Of a DNA stretch of 22,582 nucleotides, positions 9,147 to 15,101 are shown one piece after another. Position 1 is the first letter of the stretch. Every line of letters starts with the position of its first letter. Source of the stretch: a virus. The notes under the pieces were generated by a model. It saw only the letters and a program-made list of their open reading frames with translations, was not told the origin of the DNA and searched no databases. The stretch covers positions 1-22,582 of IMG/VR virus record IMGVR_UViG_3300033064_005685. The stretch is one strand, 5' to 3'. A program made the position numbers and the translations under genes.

Positions 9147-9803
9147 TTAGTTATTGAACACTATGGTTCTTAGCTGTTCGTTTTCTTTTTCCAATTGCTC
9201 AATTCTATTCTTTGCATCAGATAATTCCTGAGCGCGCATATCATTGTGCAATTTTGTGTGCTTGCTCGAAGACAGGGCTTCAAGATTCTCGGGTCGGTTG
9301 TCTGTACTGACCCCGTTTTTGTGGTGAACATGCCAACCTTTAGGAACTATTTTTCCGTTTGCCTGTTCCCAAATAAAAATATGTTCAAGAATATACCCAC
9401 TCTTTCTTGATTGAGGATATTCTGGCTTGTAAATCAACCAATAATCTTTTTCCCTTGATTTGTGCTTGTGCAAATATCGTCCACCCTGCCAATTTTTATT
9501 TTTCGGACCTTTAAGGCTCTTGTACGCAAGAGCAATTCCTTCTGTATCCGTTCGCATCTTAACACCAACTTCCTGTAATCTTCTCCACACAACCATATGA
9601 GATAGATTGAACCTTGAACCTATCTGCATACAACTAAGACCATCAACATAAGACGCTGCTAATATTTCACTCGGAACACTCTTGTTTTTCTGGCTTTCAT
9701 CCTTGCAGAATCTTGAACAATATTTCCCCTCGCCTCTTTTTACCCAACACGCTTGCGTTTTAAACAATTTCCCGCAATTCATACATTCTTTAATTATTGG
9801 CAT
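9147..9803 (-). CDS. Free-standing HNH homing endonuclease
   Basis: This 218-residue protein starts at the ATG at 9803, just after AAGGAGGATTTT; an upstream in-frame ATG extends the frame to 9881 but would include the promoter region. Domains in order: a Cys4 zinc site (C7, C10, C29, C33), a helix-turn-helix around 44-83 (QIGSRFNLSHMVVWRRL), an HNH nuclease domain around 138-185 with GWHVHHKNGVSTDNRPENLE, and a C-terminal coiled coil. Such enzymes cut DNA near their own insertion site and spread by repair. The gene separates the capsid gene from the next structural gene, has its own sigma70-like promoter, and appears more AT-rich than its neighbours, consistent with recent acquisition. No intron or split gene is apparent here. 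Confidence 0.93.
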   Translation of the reverse strand: MPIIKECMNCGKLFKTQACWVKRGEGKYCSRFCKDESQKNKSVPSEILAASYVDGLSCMQIGSRFNLSHMVVWRRLQEVGVKMRTDTEGIALAYKSLKGPKNKNWQGGRYLHKHKSREKDYWLIYKPEYPQSRKSGYILEHIFIWEQANGKIVPKGWHVHHKNGVSTDNRPENLEALSSSKHTKLHNDMRAQELSDAKNRIEQLEKENEQLRTIVFNN

Positions 9804-9830
9804 AAAATCCTCCTTATGGTTATTTAAGGC

Positions 9831-9859
9831 ATTATACCATGTATGGTTTGCGCGTTCAA
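9831..9859 (-). promoter_or_regulatory. Sigma70-type promoter of the HNH gene
   Basis: On the minus strand there is a perfect TATAAT -10 box (9836-9831) with an extended TGG in front, and a -35-like TTGAAC (9859-9854) at the ideal 17-base spacing. It lies 28 bases before the HNH start codon and its SD. The endonuclease gene can therefore be transcribed by the host polymerase independently of the late operon. Confidence 0.75.
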
Positions 9860-9920
9860 GACTTTTCGTCAACATTGTCAAAGTTTCCGATTAATCAATT
9901 TTATCTAACAAAATCAACTA

Positions 9921-10940
9921 CTAAGATGGAAGAGCCGTTGCTGCGACCTCATATCTGGCTACCCAGGCCGAATTCAAAATCACGCTGGTGTAATAAATCT
10001 TCCAGCTTACAAAGCCTGACTGTCCAAGTTCGTCGCCTTTTACCGCCTTCGGATATACAACAGCGGGTTTAATCGCATCCATACCCTGAAGGCGAACAAC
10101 GCCGTAACCGTCTTTAGCCACGACAATAAGCGGATACACGTCGGCGGCTAAGGATGAACCCGGAATGTCCCCACTGGACAGATACGTTGTACCCGCCGTA
10201 CCCGCTGCCAGCCAAGGCTCGAAAAGCGGGGTCAAAAGAAACCTATGCGCCCCTAAAGAACCCACCTCTGACGGATGCAGCATTTTGCTACTGTCGGCAT
10301 AGTTTCTCACCGGCACAAAACCCTCCATACCTTCAATGTCGGCTTTCAGGTCTGTGTGGCCCATGGCGATAAACGCGGGATCCACCGGCTCGGTAGAAAT
10401 CATCTGCGAAGCCTTAATCATCGATGAGATTTTTTCGGCCTTGTTTTTGGAAAAACTTCTTTCGATTCTCTTGAAATCTCCGGGCAGGGGCGGGCTGTTG
10501 ATGGCCCCCCTGGACCCTGCGTTGTTGGCGTAAAACGCATTTGAACCGGCTTTAAGCACGGCAATGGTAACCACTTCTACGGTTTCCCCCATTTGGTCGC
10601 CACAAAGGTTCACGGTTTCCTTGGGTACGTCGTCTTCGTGGGTGTCGAACACAAGGTCTGTCAGTTCGGCCCAATCACCGTATTGCTGAAGCGTACTGGT
10701 TATGTCGGTTTTTGCCAGTTTGCGGCCCGGTGGTGTGATGCCTTCCGAAAGTGGTGCGTCCGCTGTCGGAAAGTTTGTGTACCGGCGCCATTTGGATGTG
10801 AGTGTGGTGTGTTTTCCTTGGGTAAATGCTTGACCGAACTTCGCAGCAACTAACTTGTAGTTGCCCCGTCGCAATAGCCGTTTTTTGACTTTGCCGGCTG
10901 ATCTATACCCGATATCTCCGACTGTGTTGAAATTAGGCAT
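9921..10940 (-). CDS. Major capsid protein, N4-gp56 family
   Basis: This 339-residue protein matches the N4-gp56-type major capsid family. I see KWRRYTNFPTADAPLSEG around 50-67, then TPPGRKLAKTDITSTLQQYG, DLVFDTHEDD, and near the C-terminus GQSGFVSWKIYYTSVILN followed by AWVARYEVA. It would form the icosahedral shell. The acidic scaffold-like gene lies upstream with only a small zinc-ribbon gene between. The ATG at 10940 follows GGAGG at 10952-10948. This start region lies inside a long inverted repeat, described separately, so expression of this most abundant virion protein may be translationally controlled. Length is close to the family's usual 330-400 residues. Confidence 0.93.
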   Translation of the reverse strand: MPNFNTVGDIGYRSAGKVKKRLLRRGNYKLVAAKFGQAFTQGKHTTLTSKWRRYTNFPTADAPLSEGITPPGRKLAKTDITSTLQQYGDWAELTDLVFDTHEDDVPKETVNLCGDQMGETVEVVTIAVLKAGSNAFYANNAGSRGAINSPPLPGDFKRIERSFSKNKAEKISSMIKASQMISTEPVDPAFIAMGHTDLKADIEGMEGFVPVRNYADSSKMLHPSEVGSLGAHRFLLTPLFEPWLAAGTAGTTYLSSGDIPGSSLAADVYPLIVVAKDGYGVVRLQGMDAIKPAVVYPKAVKGDELGQSGFVSWKIYYTSVILNSAWVARYEVAATALPS

Positions 10941-10985
10941 TAGAGTTCCTCCATTATTAAAAGGTTAATAAGTTCAGAACTCTAA
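10938..10985 (-). promoter_or_regulatory. Two-tier hairpin over the capsid gene start
   Basis: On the mRNA strand TTAGAGTTC (10985-10977) is perfectly complementary to GAACTCTAA (10948-10940), whose last base is the A of the capsid AUG. Inside, TTATTAA (10971-10965) pairs with TTAATAA (10960-10954) around a CCTT loop. The GGAGG Shine-Dalgarno site lies in and beside the internal loop. Folded this way, the SD and start codon would be largely hidden. No T-tract follows, so it is not a terminator. Function is inferred. Confidence 0.65.
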
Positions 10986-11003
10986 GGTTTCTATGTTATT
11001 ATA

Positions 11004-11234
11004 CTATCCGATTAGTTGGTAAGTCGTGAATTTTCCACAACTTGCGCATTTAAATGCTTGTGGTCTTGGCGATGCTTCTCCTTTTAGAAACAATCTGTTA
11101 CAGATTCTTCTTATTTTATCATTGTAGTGCGGACAACGCAATTCTTGCCCGGGCTTAACCGTGAGTTTCACGTCATCCGGGATCTCGTCAACTATAAAAG
11201 TCGTCGTCGTCGTCTTTGGATTCAAATCCGGCAC
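11004..11234 (-). CDS. Com-like zinc-ribbon protein
   Basis: This 76-residue protein has four cysteines placed to bind zinc: C34 and C45 in one half, C63 and C66 in the other. The text around them (ELRCPH, then ICNRLFLKG, then FKCASCGK) resembles phage Mu Com, a zinc-finger translational activator that opens a hairpin over the mom start, although the first cysteine spacing is longer here. The GTG start at 11234 is supported by GGGAGG six bases upstream and lies inside the end of the scaffold-like gene, a 47-base overlap. The gene ends just before the predicted hairpin over the capsid start. An RNA-binding role is inference; it could instead be a minor virion or DNA-binding protein. Confidence 0.75.
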   Translation of the reverse strand: MPDLNPKTTTTTFIVDEIPDDVKLTVKPGQELRCPHYNDKIRRICNRLFLKGEASPRPQAFKCASCGKFTTYQLIG

Positions 11235-12165
11235 GTTCTTCCTCCCTGTCTGTCACGGCGCCTGCTTTAGGTTTGGGTTTACTTTTCACGGTCATTTTAT
11301 GAATAGCGTCGAATTTTTCCTTTTTGGCTTTTTTCGCCGCATCTTTTTCCGCAATTTCTTCCTTTGCCGTGTCGAGTCCGGATTTACCCAAGAATCGTTT
11401 ATAAAGCCTTGCGTGGTCGTCCGGGTCTTTGGACTTTAAAAGCGCCTGAATCTCTTTCGGTTGTTCGGGTAGCCACTTCTTGAAATCTTCGCTGTTGTAA
11501 ATCTTTTTGGCATCCTTAACACCGTCATGCTTATTCGTGAGTGTGCGCATAAATAACTTGTCGTCGAAGTCCTCGCCCAGGCCGGCTATATCCAAGTTGG
11601 TCGCTAAATACTTATTGGCGACAAGTTGGCGGATGAGATTGTTTGCTATGGTCGTAATCATAACCGGTATTTCAGGGTCAGTTTCGAGCACCGACTTAAA
11701 ATTAAGCTCGGTTCCGTCTTCCAGGGTTACGATGTCGGGAAGCAGATTCGGTGGAATAATGCCCCTAAAAAACGATAAACTCTTGGCGTCGTGCTGCTCT
11801 GCGAAGGGATTGTAAGCACCTTCTTCACGACGCTGCACCTTCTCGGCGTCTTCGGCTACCTTTTTGTCGGTCTCTTCTTTTTCCTGCTCGGCAACGAGTT
11901 CTTTCCCGCGAATCGTATCCTCATCGTCTTCTTCGTCTTCCCCGAGACCTTCCGCTACCTTGTCATCGGGCTTTTCCACCTTGTCATCGGGTTTTTCAGC
12001 TTCGGCTTTTTCCACCTTGTCTTCGAGCAAAATCGGCTCTTCCTGGTCTAATCCTTCAAGGCCGTCTTCCAGGTCGTCATCAACATCAGAAGCAAATCCG
12101 GCTGCCTCGTCCGCCGGGATGTCGGGTGTTTCTTTTTCTTCGACCTCTTTTATGGGCTCTTCCAT
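11188..12165 (-). CDS. Probable capsid scaffolding protein
   Basis: This 325-residue protein has a very acidic N-terminal third, a mixed central region (about 115-250), and a basic Lys-rich segment (about 265-310) before a short acidic tail with five aspartates. Such a soluble, helical, highly charged protein immediately before the capsid gene is typical of phage scaffolding proteins, which guide shell assembly and then leave. The C-terminal basic patch would suit capsid binding. Residues 57-70 are two copies of EKPDDKV. The ATG at 12165 follows AAAGGAG. No catalytic motif is seen. The call rests on composition, length and gene order rather than on a recognised family. Confidence 0.75.
   Translation of the reverse strand: MEEPIKEVEEKETPDIPADEAAGFASDVDDDLEDGLEGLDQEEPILLEDKVEKAEAEKPDDKVEKPDDKVAEGLGEDEEDDEDTIRGKELVAEQEKEETDKKVAEDAEKVQRREEGAYNPFAEQHDAKSLSFFRGIIPPNLLPDIVTLEDGTELNFKSVLETDPEIPVMITTIANNLIRQLVANKYLATNLDIAGLGEDFDDKLFMRTLTNKHDGVKDAKKIYNSEDFKKWLPEQPKEIQALLKSKDPDDHARLYKRFLGKSGLDTAKEEIAEKDAAKKAKKEKFDAIHKMTVKSKPKPKAGAVTDREEERAGFESKDDDDDFYS
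11957..11998 (-). repeat. 21-bp tandem repeat in the scaffold-like gene
   Basis: Two adjacent 21-base units (11957-11977 and 11978-11998) differ at two positions and encode EKPDDKV twice. A degenerate third copy follows on the high-coordinate side. The unit keeps the reading frame, so copy-number changes would only lengthen the acidic N-terminal region. Confidence 0.8.
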
Positions 12166-12166
12166 T

Positions 12167-12268
12167 TTAAATCTCCTTTGGGTTATTTAATATACATGCC
12201 GCTAAAATGACCGCAACCAGGACCAATAGCACTTGAATCCATGGGTTACTGATTAATTCGATCAACAT
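12167..12268 (-). CDS. Tiny membrane peptide (33 residues)
   Basis: An ATG at 12268, inside the end of the TPR gene, opens 33 codons ending just before the scaffold-like start. The product is one membrane segment (WIQVLLVLVAVILAAC) flanked by short polar ends. LAAC could be a lipobox, but cleavage would leave only nine residues. GAGGA lies about 12 bases upstream, a weak ribosome site. It fills the gap between two confident genes and follows a membrane-protein pair, so a small membrane partner is possible. No family is recognised, and a chance ORF remains possible. Confidence 0.4.
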   Translation of the reverse strand: MLIELISNPWIQVLLVLVAVILAACILNNPKEI

Positions 12269-12647
12269 AACTTGGTTTTATCCTCTCGATTCTTTCCGCA
12301 AATTCCAGGGACTTTTCCTTATTACCGATATACACATGCGAATAAGTCATATTAACCAACAAATTTAACTGATTCGGATAGTATTTTAAGCTGGTGTTGA
12401 AAAAAGAAAGCGATTCTTTATACATTTTCTTCTTCAAGAGTGCCACGCCAGCGAAGTTGTTAAGAAGGATATTATACGGATTTGCTTCAAGCCCTTTTAG
12501 TGCAAAATAAACCGTATCGTCGAATTTTCCTAACCCTTCGGATATTCGGGCAAGTTCTATATATTTCAACCCTTCAATCCGTTTAAGGTGAACGTGGAAT
12601 AGTATAATTATACAGAGAATGCACAACATCATAGCGATTATTTTCAT
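12246..12647 (-). CDS. Membrane-anchored TPR protein
   Basis: This 133-residue protein has an N-terminal membrane anchor (about 2-18, IIAMMLCILCIIILFHVH) followed by about three tetratricopeptide-like helical pairs, e.g. ALKGLEANPYNILLNNFAGV and SLKYYPNQLNLLVNMTYSHV. It overlaps the O-antigen polymerase-like gene by ATGA, so the two are probably co-translated. Many Wzy/WaaL-type proteins carry C-terminal TPR repeats on the same chain; here the TPR part is a separate gene. The likely role is a periplasmic helper of the upstream membrane protein, an inference from context and family architecture. The sequence appears more AT-rich than the virion genes around it. Confidence 0.85.
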   Translation of the reverse strand: MKIIAMMLCILCIIILFHVHLKRIEGLKYIELARISEGLGKFDDTVYFALKGLEANPYNILLNNFAGVALLKKKMYKESLSFFNTSLKYYPNQLNLLVNMTYSHVYIGNKEKSLEFAERIERIKPSYVDRINQ

Positions 12648-13771
12648 ACTGTTAAAGCCCCAAGCATACAGGCGGTAAAAAGCACCGGCATTGGCTGGAG
12701 CATTGGAAAACTAAAGGATGCAGCCACCCCGACGCTTACCAGGGAGGCCGCGACATATTGCCAATTATCGTTGAATTTGATGTTTTTTACGGCTACGACA
12801 AATACCAGGACCATGAGCGCAATCCCGGCCCACCCGGTTTCCGCCCACAAATGCAAGAAGTCATTATGCGCTGCCCAGACTTCAACGTGAGTTGACATAG
12901 CCATCGCGTCACTTTCAGCGTAGTACAAAGGGTACATTATACTGAAATTTCCAAAGCCTACACCAGACGGATAATCGATAGCCATTCTCGATGCGTTTCG
13001 CCACCAATCAAGTCTTTCCAGTAATCCGTCCGGAGGGGAAATCGCTGCGTACAAGCCAACTGCGAGCACCGAAACAACAACCGGTTTGTACCACTTTTTC
13101 ACGATGCATAGAAAAAGCACCGCAGCGAATAAAGCTAAAACCGCTGCATCCGAGCGGCATACACCAATGTAGGCCAGCATCGGAATGGAAAGCGGTAGCA
13201 GAAACTTGAAATACTTCTTATACAAACACCCCGCCAATGGGAGTGTGAAGACGACATAATGAGCCGCCATGTTTTTATTGGCAAAAGTTGCTGCCGGCGG
13301 AAATGATTGGGGTATAAAATTTATCATATTCAACCATTGCATTAAGCCGATTATCGAAACGAGAAACCCGCTTAAAAATAACGCTATGAAAAGGTGTTCA
13401 ATGTTTACCACGTTCACAATTATTAATATCGTAAGCGCACAAGCCAGCCATGTAAGGACACGCATGAAGCCTTCGTATGGGTTTATTGCCCATAATAAAC
13501 TTGCAAAACAGTAACCGACAAAGAGCAAAACGGCCAGGAAGACCTGCGGGATTTTAAATTGCAGGTCTTCCACCGCGTAGTTACATAGGATTATTGCCAG
13601 CAACGCCAACACGCCGATTTGAATAACCATTTCCTTTGGCGCATGAGCGTAGAACCTCATGCCGCTTTTAAACACAAACGGTACTGCGAACACGAAACAG
13701 CAAAATAATCCGCTGACTAATTTGCCGTAACCGTTGCTCCAACCGCTAAGGGTTCGTACCTGATCCGCCAT
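12644..13771 (-). CDS. O-antigen polymerase/ligase-like membrane protein (Wzy_C)
   Basis: This 375-residue protein has about ten hydrophobic segments and the Wzy_C signature: TFANKNMAAHYVVF (162-175), WWRNASRMAIDYPSGVGFGN (256-275) and AAHNDFLHLWAETGW (300-314). The large loop between membrane segments with conserved Arg and His is typical of O-antigen polymerases and ligases, which use lipid-linked glycans on the periplasmic side of the inner membrane. The ATG at 13771 follows AGGGG at good spacing and overlaps the out-of-frame tail of the upstream gene. It is somewhat shorter than the usual 400-450 residues but looks complete. It lies between portal-proximal and capsid genes of the phage, so late expression and host-surface change are inferred. 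Polymerase versus ligase cannot be told from sequence. Confidence 0.9.
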   Translation of the reverse strand: MADQVRTLSGWSNGYGKLVSGLFCCFVFAVPFVFKSGMRFYAHAPKEMVIQIGVLALLAIILCNYAVEDLQFKIPQVFLAVLLFVGYCFASLLWAINPYEGFMRVLTWLACALTILIIVNVVNIEHLFIALFLSGFLVSIIGLMQWLNMINFIPQSFPPAATFANKNMAAHYVVFTLPLAGCLYKKYFKFLLPLSIPMLAYIGVCRSDAAVLALFAAVLFLCIVKKWYKPVVVSVLAVGLYAAISPPDGLLERLDWWRNASRMAIDYPSGVGFGNFSIMYPLYYAESDAMAMSTHVEVWAAHNDFLHLWAETGWAGIALMVLVFVVAVKNIKFNDNWQYVAASLVSVGVAASFSFPMLQPMPVLFTACMLGALTV

Positions 13772-13842
13772 GTAATGGCCCCTGTGTTAGTTGCGCTTGT
13801 TGCGAGTTCAATCGTACCTACCGGCACGACTACAGTAAAACC
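13717..13842 (-). pseudogene. Out-of-frame C-terminal end of the upstream virion-like gene
   Basis: In the +1 frame relative to the upstream signal-peptide gene, codons from 13842 encode a plausible beta-rich end, with VPVGTIELATSATNTGAITW then RIRYEPLAVGATVTAN and a stop at 13719-13717. The sequence reads like the C-terminus of a structural protein rather than chance coding. It has no start of its own here, so it is reached only by a frameshift near GGGTTTT (13843-13837) or is a remnant after deletion. Confidence 0.5.
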
Positions 13843-14203
13843 CGTCGGCTGCCGTGTAGCTCTCAGCGTGTCCGGGCAGAACGTGGATAATATCCCCGTT
13901 GTTGGCCGTACACTGGTTAATGGCATAATCCACCGTGTCAAACGGTTTCTCCCAGGATTCGCCGTAATCGTTGCCCCTGGTATTGGCCCCACTCGCAGAG
14001 TCCACATACCAGACGTCGCCAACGGCATTCCCAGAGAGAGCCACGCCGTCAACAGTTACGCTTCCGTATGCGGTAATCCCTTTCTTAAAAACCTGCTCGG
14101 CCTTCCAAACATTCTTTTTCAATGTCGAAGGGGTCGCCGCAAAAACCAATCCCGCCATCAGCACAAGTGCCATGCAAATGGATAAAACTTTGAATTTCTT
14201 CAT
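13808..14203 (-). CDS. Signal-peptide beta-helix-like protein, probably frameshifted
   Basis: This 131-residue protein begins with a clear Sec signal peptide (MKKFKVLSICMALVLMAGLV, cleavage likely after VFA). The mature part VWYVDSASGANTRGNDYGES followed by WEKPFDTVDYAINQCTANNG resembles the opening turn of right-handed beta-helix (pectate-lyase-like) proteins, which normally continue for hundreds of residues. Here the frame ends abruptly after TAADGF with nine residues that look out of frame, while a sensible C-terminal sequence continues in the +1 frame. An internal deletion with a frameshift, or a +1 shift on TTT-T, would explain this. The ATG at 14203 follows GGAGGTAATAAA, which overlaps the upstream stop. 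Role: exported or virion-associated, unknown. Confidence 0.75.
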   Translation of the reverse strand: MKKFKVLSICMALVLMAGLVFAATPSTLKKNVWKAEQVFKKGITAYGSVTVDGVALSGNAVGDVWYVDSASGANTRGNDYGESWEKPFDTVDYAINQCTANNGDIIHVLPGHAESYTAADGFYCSRAGRYD

Positions 14204-14207
14204 TTTA

Positions 14208-14447
14208 TTACCTCCGTTGGTTTAAATCGTTTAAACATTGGATTGGTTTTTGCAAAACTCTTTTAAATCCTATCTTTATGCCAAGTTTGAATCTAAAATC
14301 TTCGTGTATAATATCGCTTATCTGCAACCCGGATTCCTCCGCGTCTTCCATCAGCTTTATTTCTTCTTCCAACCATTTGATGAGCGCCTGACCGTATTCC
14401 GTAGTCGAAAGATGCGATAACAACTGCTTTTCGGTATCCGTCAACAT
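14208..14447 (-). CDS. Small helical hypothetical protein
   Basis: This 79-residue protein is charged and probably all-helical (EKQLLSHLSTTEYGQALIKW, then acidic EEEIKLMEDAEESG). I use the ATG at 14447, which overlaps the upstream stop as TGATG; the preceding TTG codon at 14450 is less likely. No motif, membrane segment or zinc site is seen. It is the third of three small genes after the portal gene, so an accessory head-assembly role is possible but not shown. Confidence 0.75.
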   Translation of the reverse strand: MLTDTEKQLLSHLSTTEYGQALIKWLEEEIKLMEDAEESGLQISDIIHEDFRFKLGIKIGFKRVLQKPIQCLNDLNQRR

Positions 14448-14800
14448 CAACCGGACTTTATAACCGTATTAGGAACAACGATGAGCTTTGAAGGCTTCCT
14501 GTCAATCTCCCCCTGATAGACCTCGTGAAGCTGACCGGATTTGTTTAAAACCCGTATCTCCATGTGGGCAGAATCCGGGATATAAACATCGACAAAATTA
14601 CGATAGTTTTTCCCATCCGGACCGGTAAGCCTCGATACAACGGTTGTCATTCTTTTATTCACCGCGTCTTCTTTGAGAAACGTCAAGCACGGGGTTTTAA
14701 TCCTGTACCATCCTTCGCCCATCGGGTGCGGAGTTTGGTCGAACTTGCCGATAAAGTCATGTATCCCACCAATTAAGTGAATTATCTCGTCATTATACAT
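14447..14800 (-). CDS. Hypothetical portal-proximal protein
   Basis: This 117-residue protein has mixed alpha/beta character and one cysteine. The ATG at 14800 follows AAAGGAGAGG and overlaps the upstream gene by 8 bases; its own stop overlaps the next start as TGATG. Features include GEGWYRIKTPCLTFLKED and a C-terminal KLIVVPNTVIKSG. I do not recognise the family. Tight coupling to the portal gene suggests expression with head proteins. Confidence 0.75.
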   Translation of the reverse strand: MYNDEIIHLIGGIHDFIGKFDQTPHPMGEGWYRIKTPCLTFLKEDAVNKRMTTVVSRLTGPDGKNYRNFVDVYIPDSAHMEIRVLNKSGQLHEVYQGEIDRKPSKLIVVPNTVIKSG

Positions 14801-15101
14801 TTTGAACCTCTCCTTTTGTTTGGGTTTCTAATTTAGGTACATCCCACTCAATAGACATGAAATTCTCACCGATTCTCACACCCAATATCTTTATGCCCTC
14901 GTACTCGTAAATCGCTAAGGCAAACGGATCGTGGGGGAAAAAGGTTTCCCGGACAATGCCATCTGCATAACTCACACCAAGTTTTTGAAGTTGCAACTTC
15001 AGCAACCTCTCGGTTTCTTCCTCTATCCTGTTGAAAAGATTCTCGGCAATATCCTCGATTTTGGTTTCTTCATCCACGCCCTGGTCTGTGATTTTATCCA
15101 T
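14793..15101 (-). CDS. Hypothetical acidic protein after portal
   Basis: This 102-residue protein has an acidic helical N-terminal half (about 1-45) and a probable beta-rich C-terminal half (DPFALAIYEYEGIKILGVRI). The ATG at 15101 follows GGAGG and overlaps the portal stop by 8 bases. No known motif is visible. The position suggests a partner of portal or head assembly, which is inference. Confidence 0.75.
   Translation of the reverse strand: MDKITDQGVDEETKIEDIAENLFNRIEEETERLLKLQLQKLGVSYADGIVRETFFPHDPFALAIYEYEGIKILGVRIGENFMSIEWDVPKLETQTKGEVQNV

Noticed and set aside
9804-9881. Longer N-terminus for the HNH gene
   Set aside because: It would cover the promoter; the ATG at 9803 follows a near-perfect SD.
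10940-10985. Inverted repeat considered as a terminator
   Set aside because: No T-tract follows on either strand, and the repeat extends into the start codon.
11957-11998. Tandem repeat considered as CRISPR-like
   Set aside because: The units are contiguous with no spacers and lie in frame within a coding gene.
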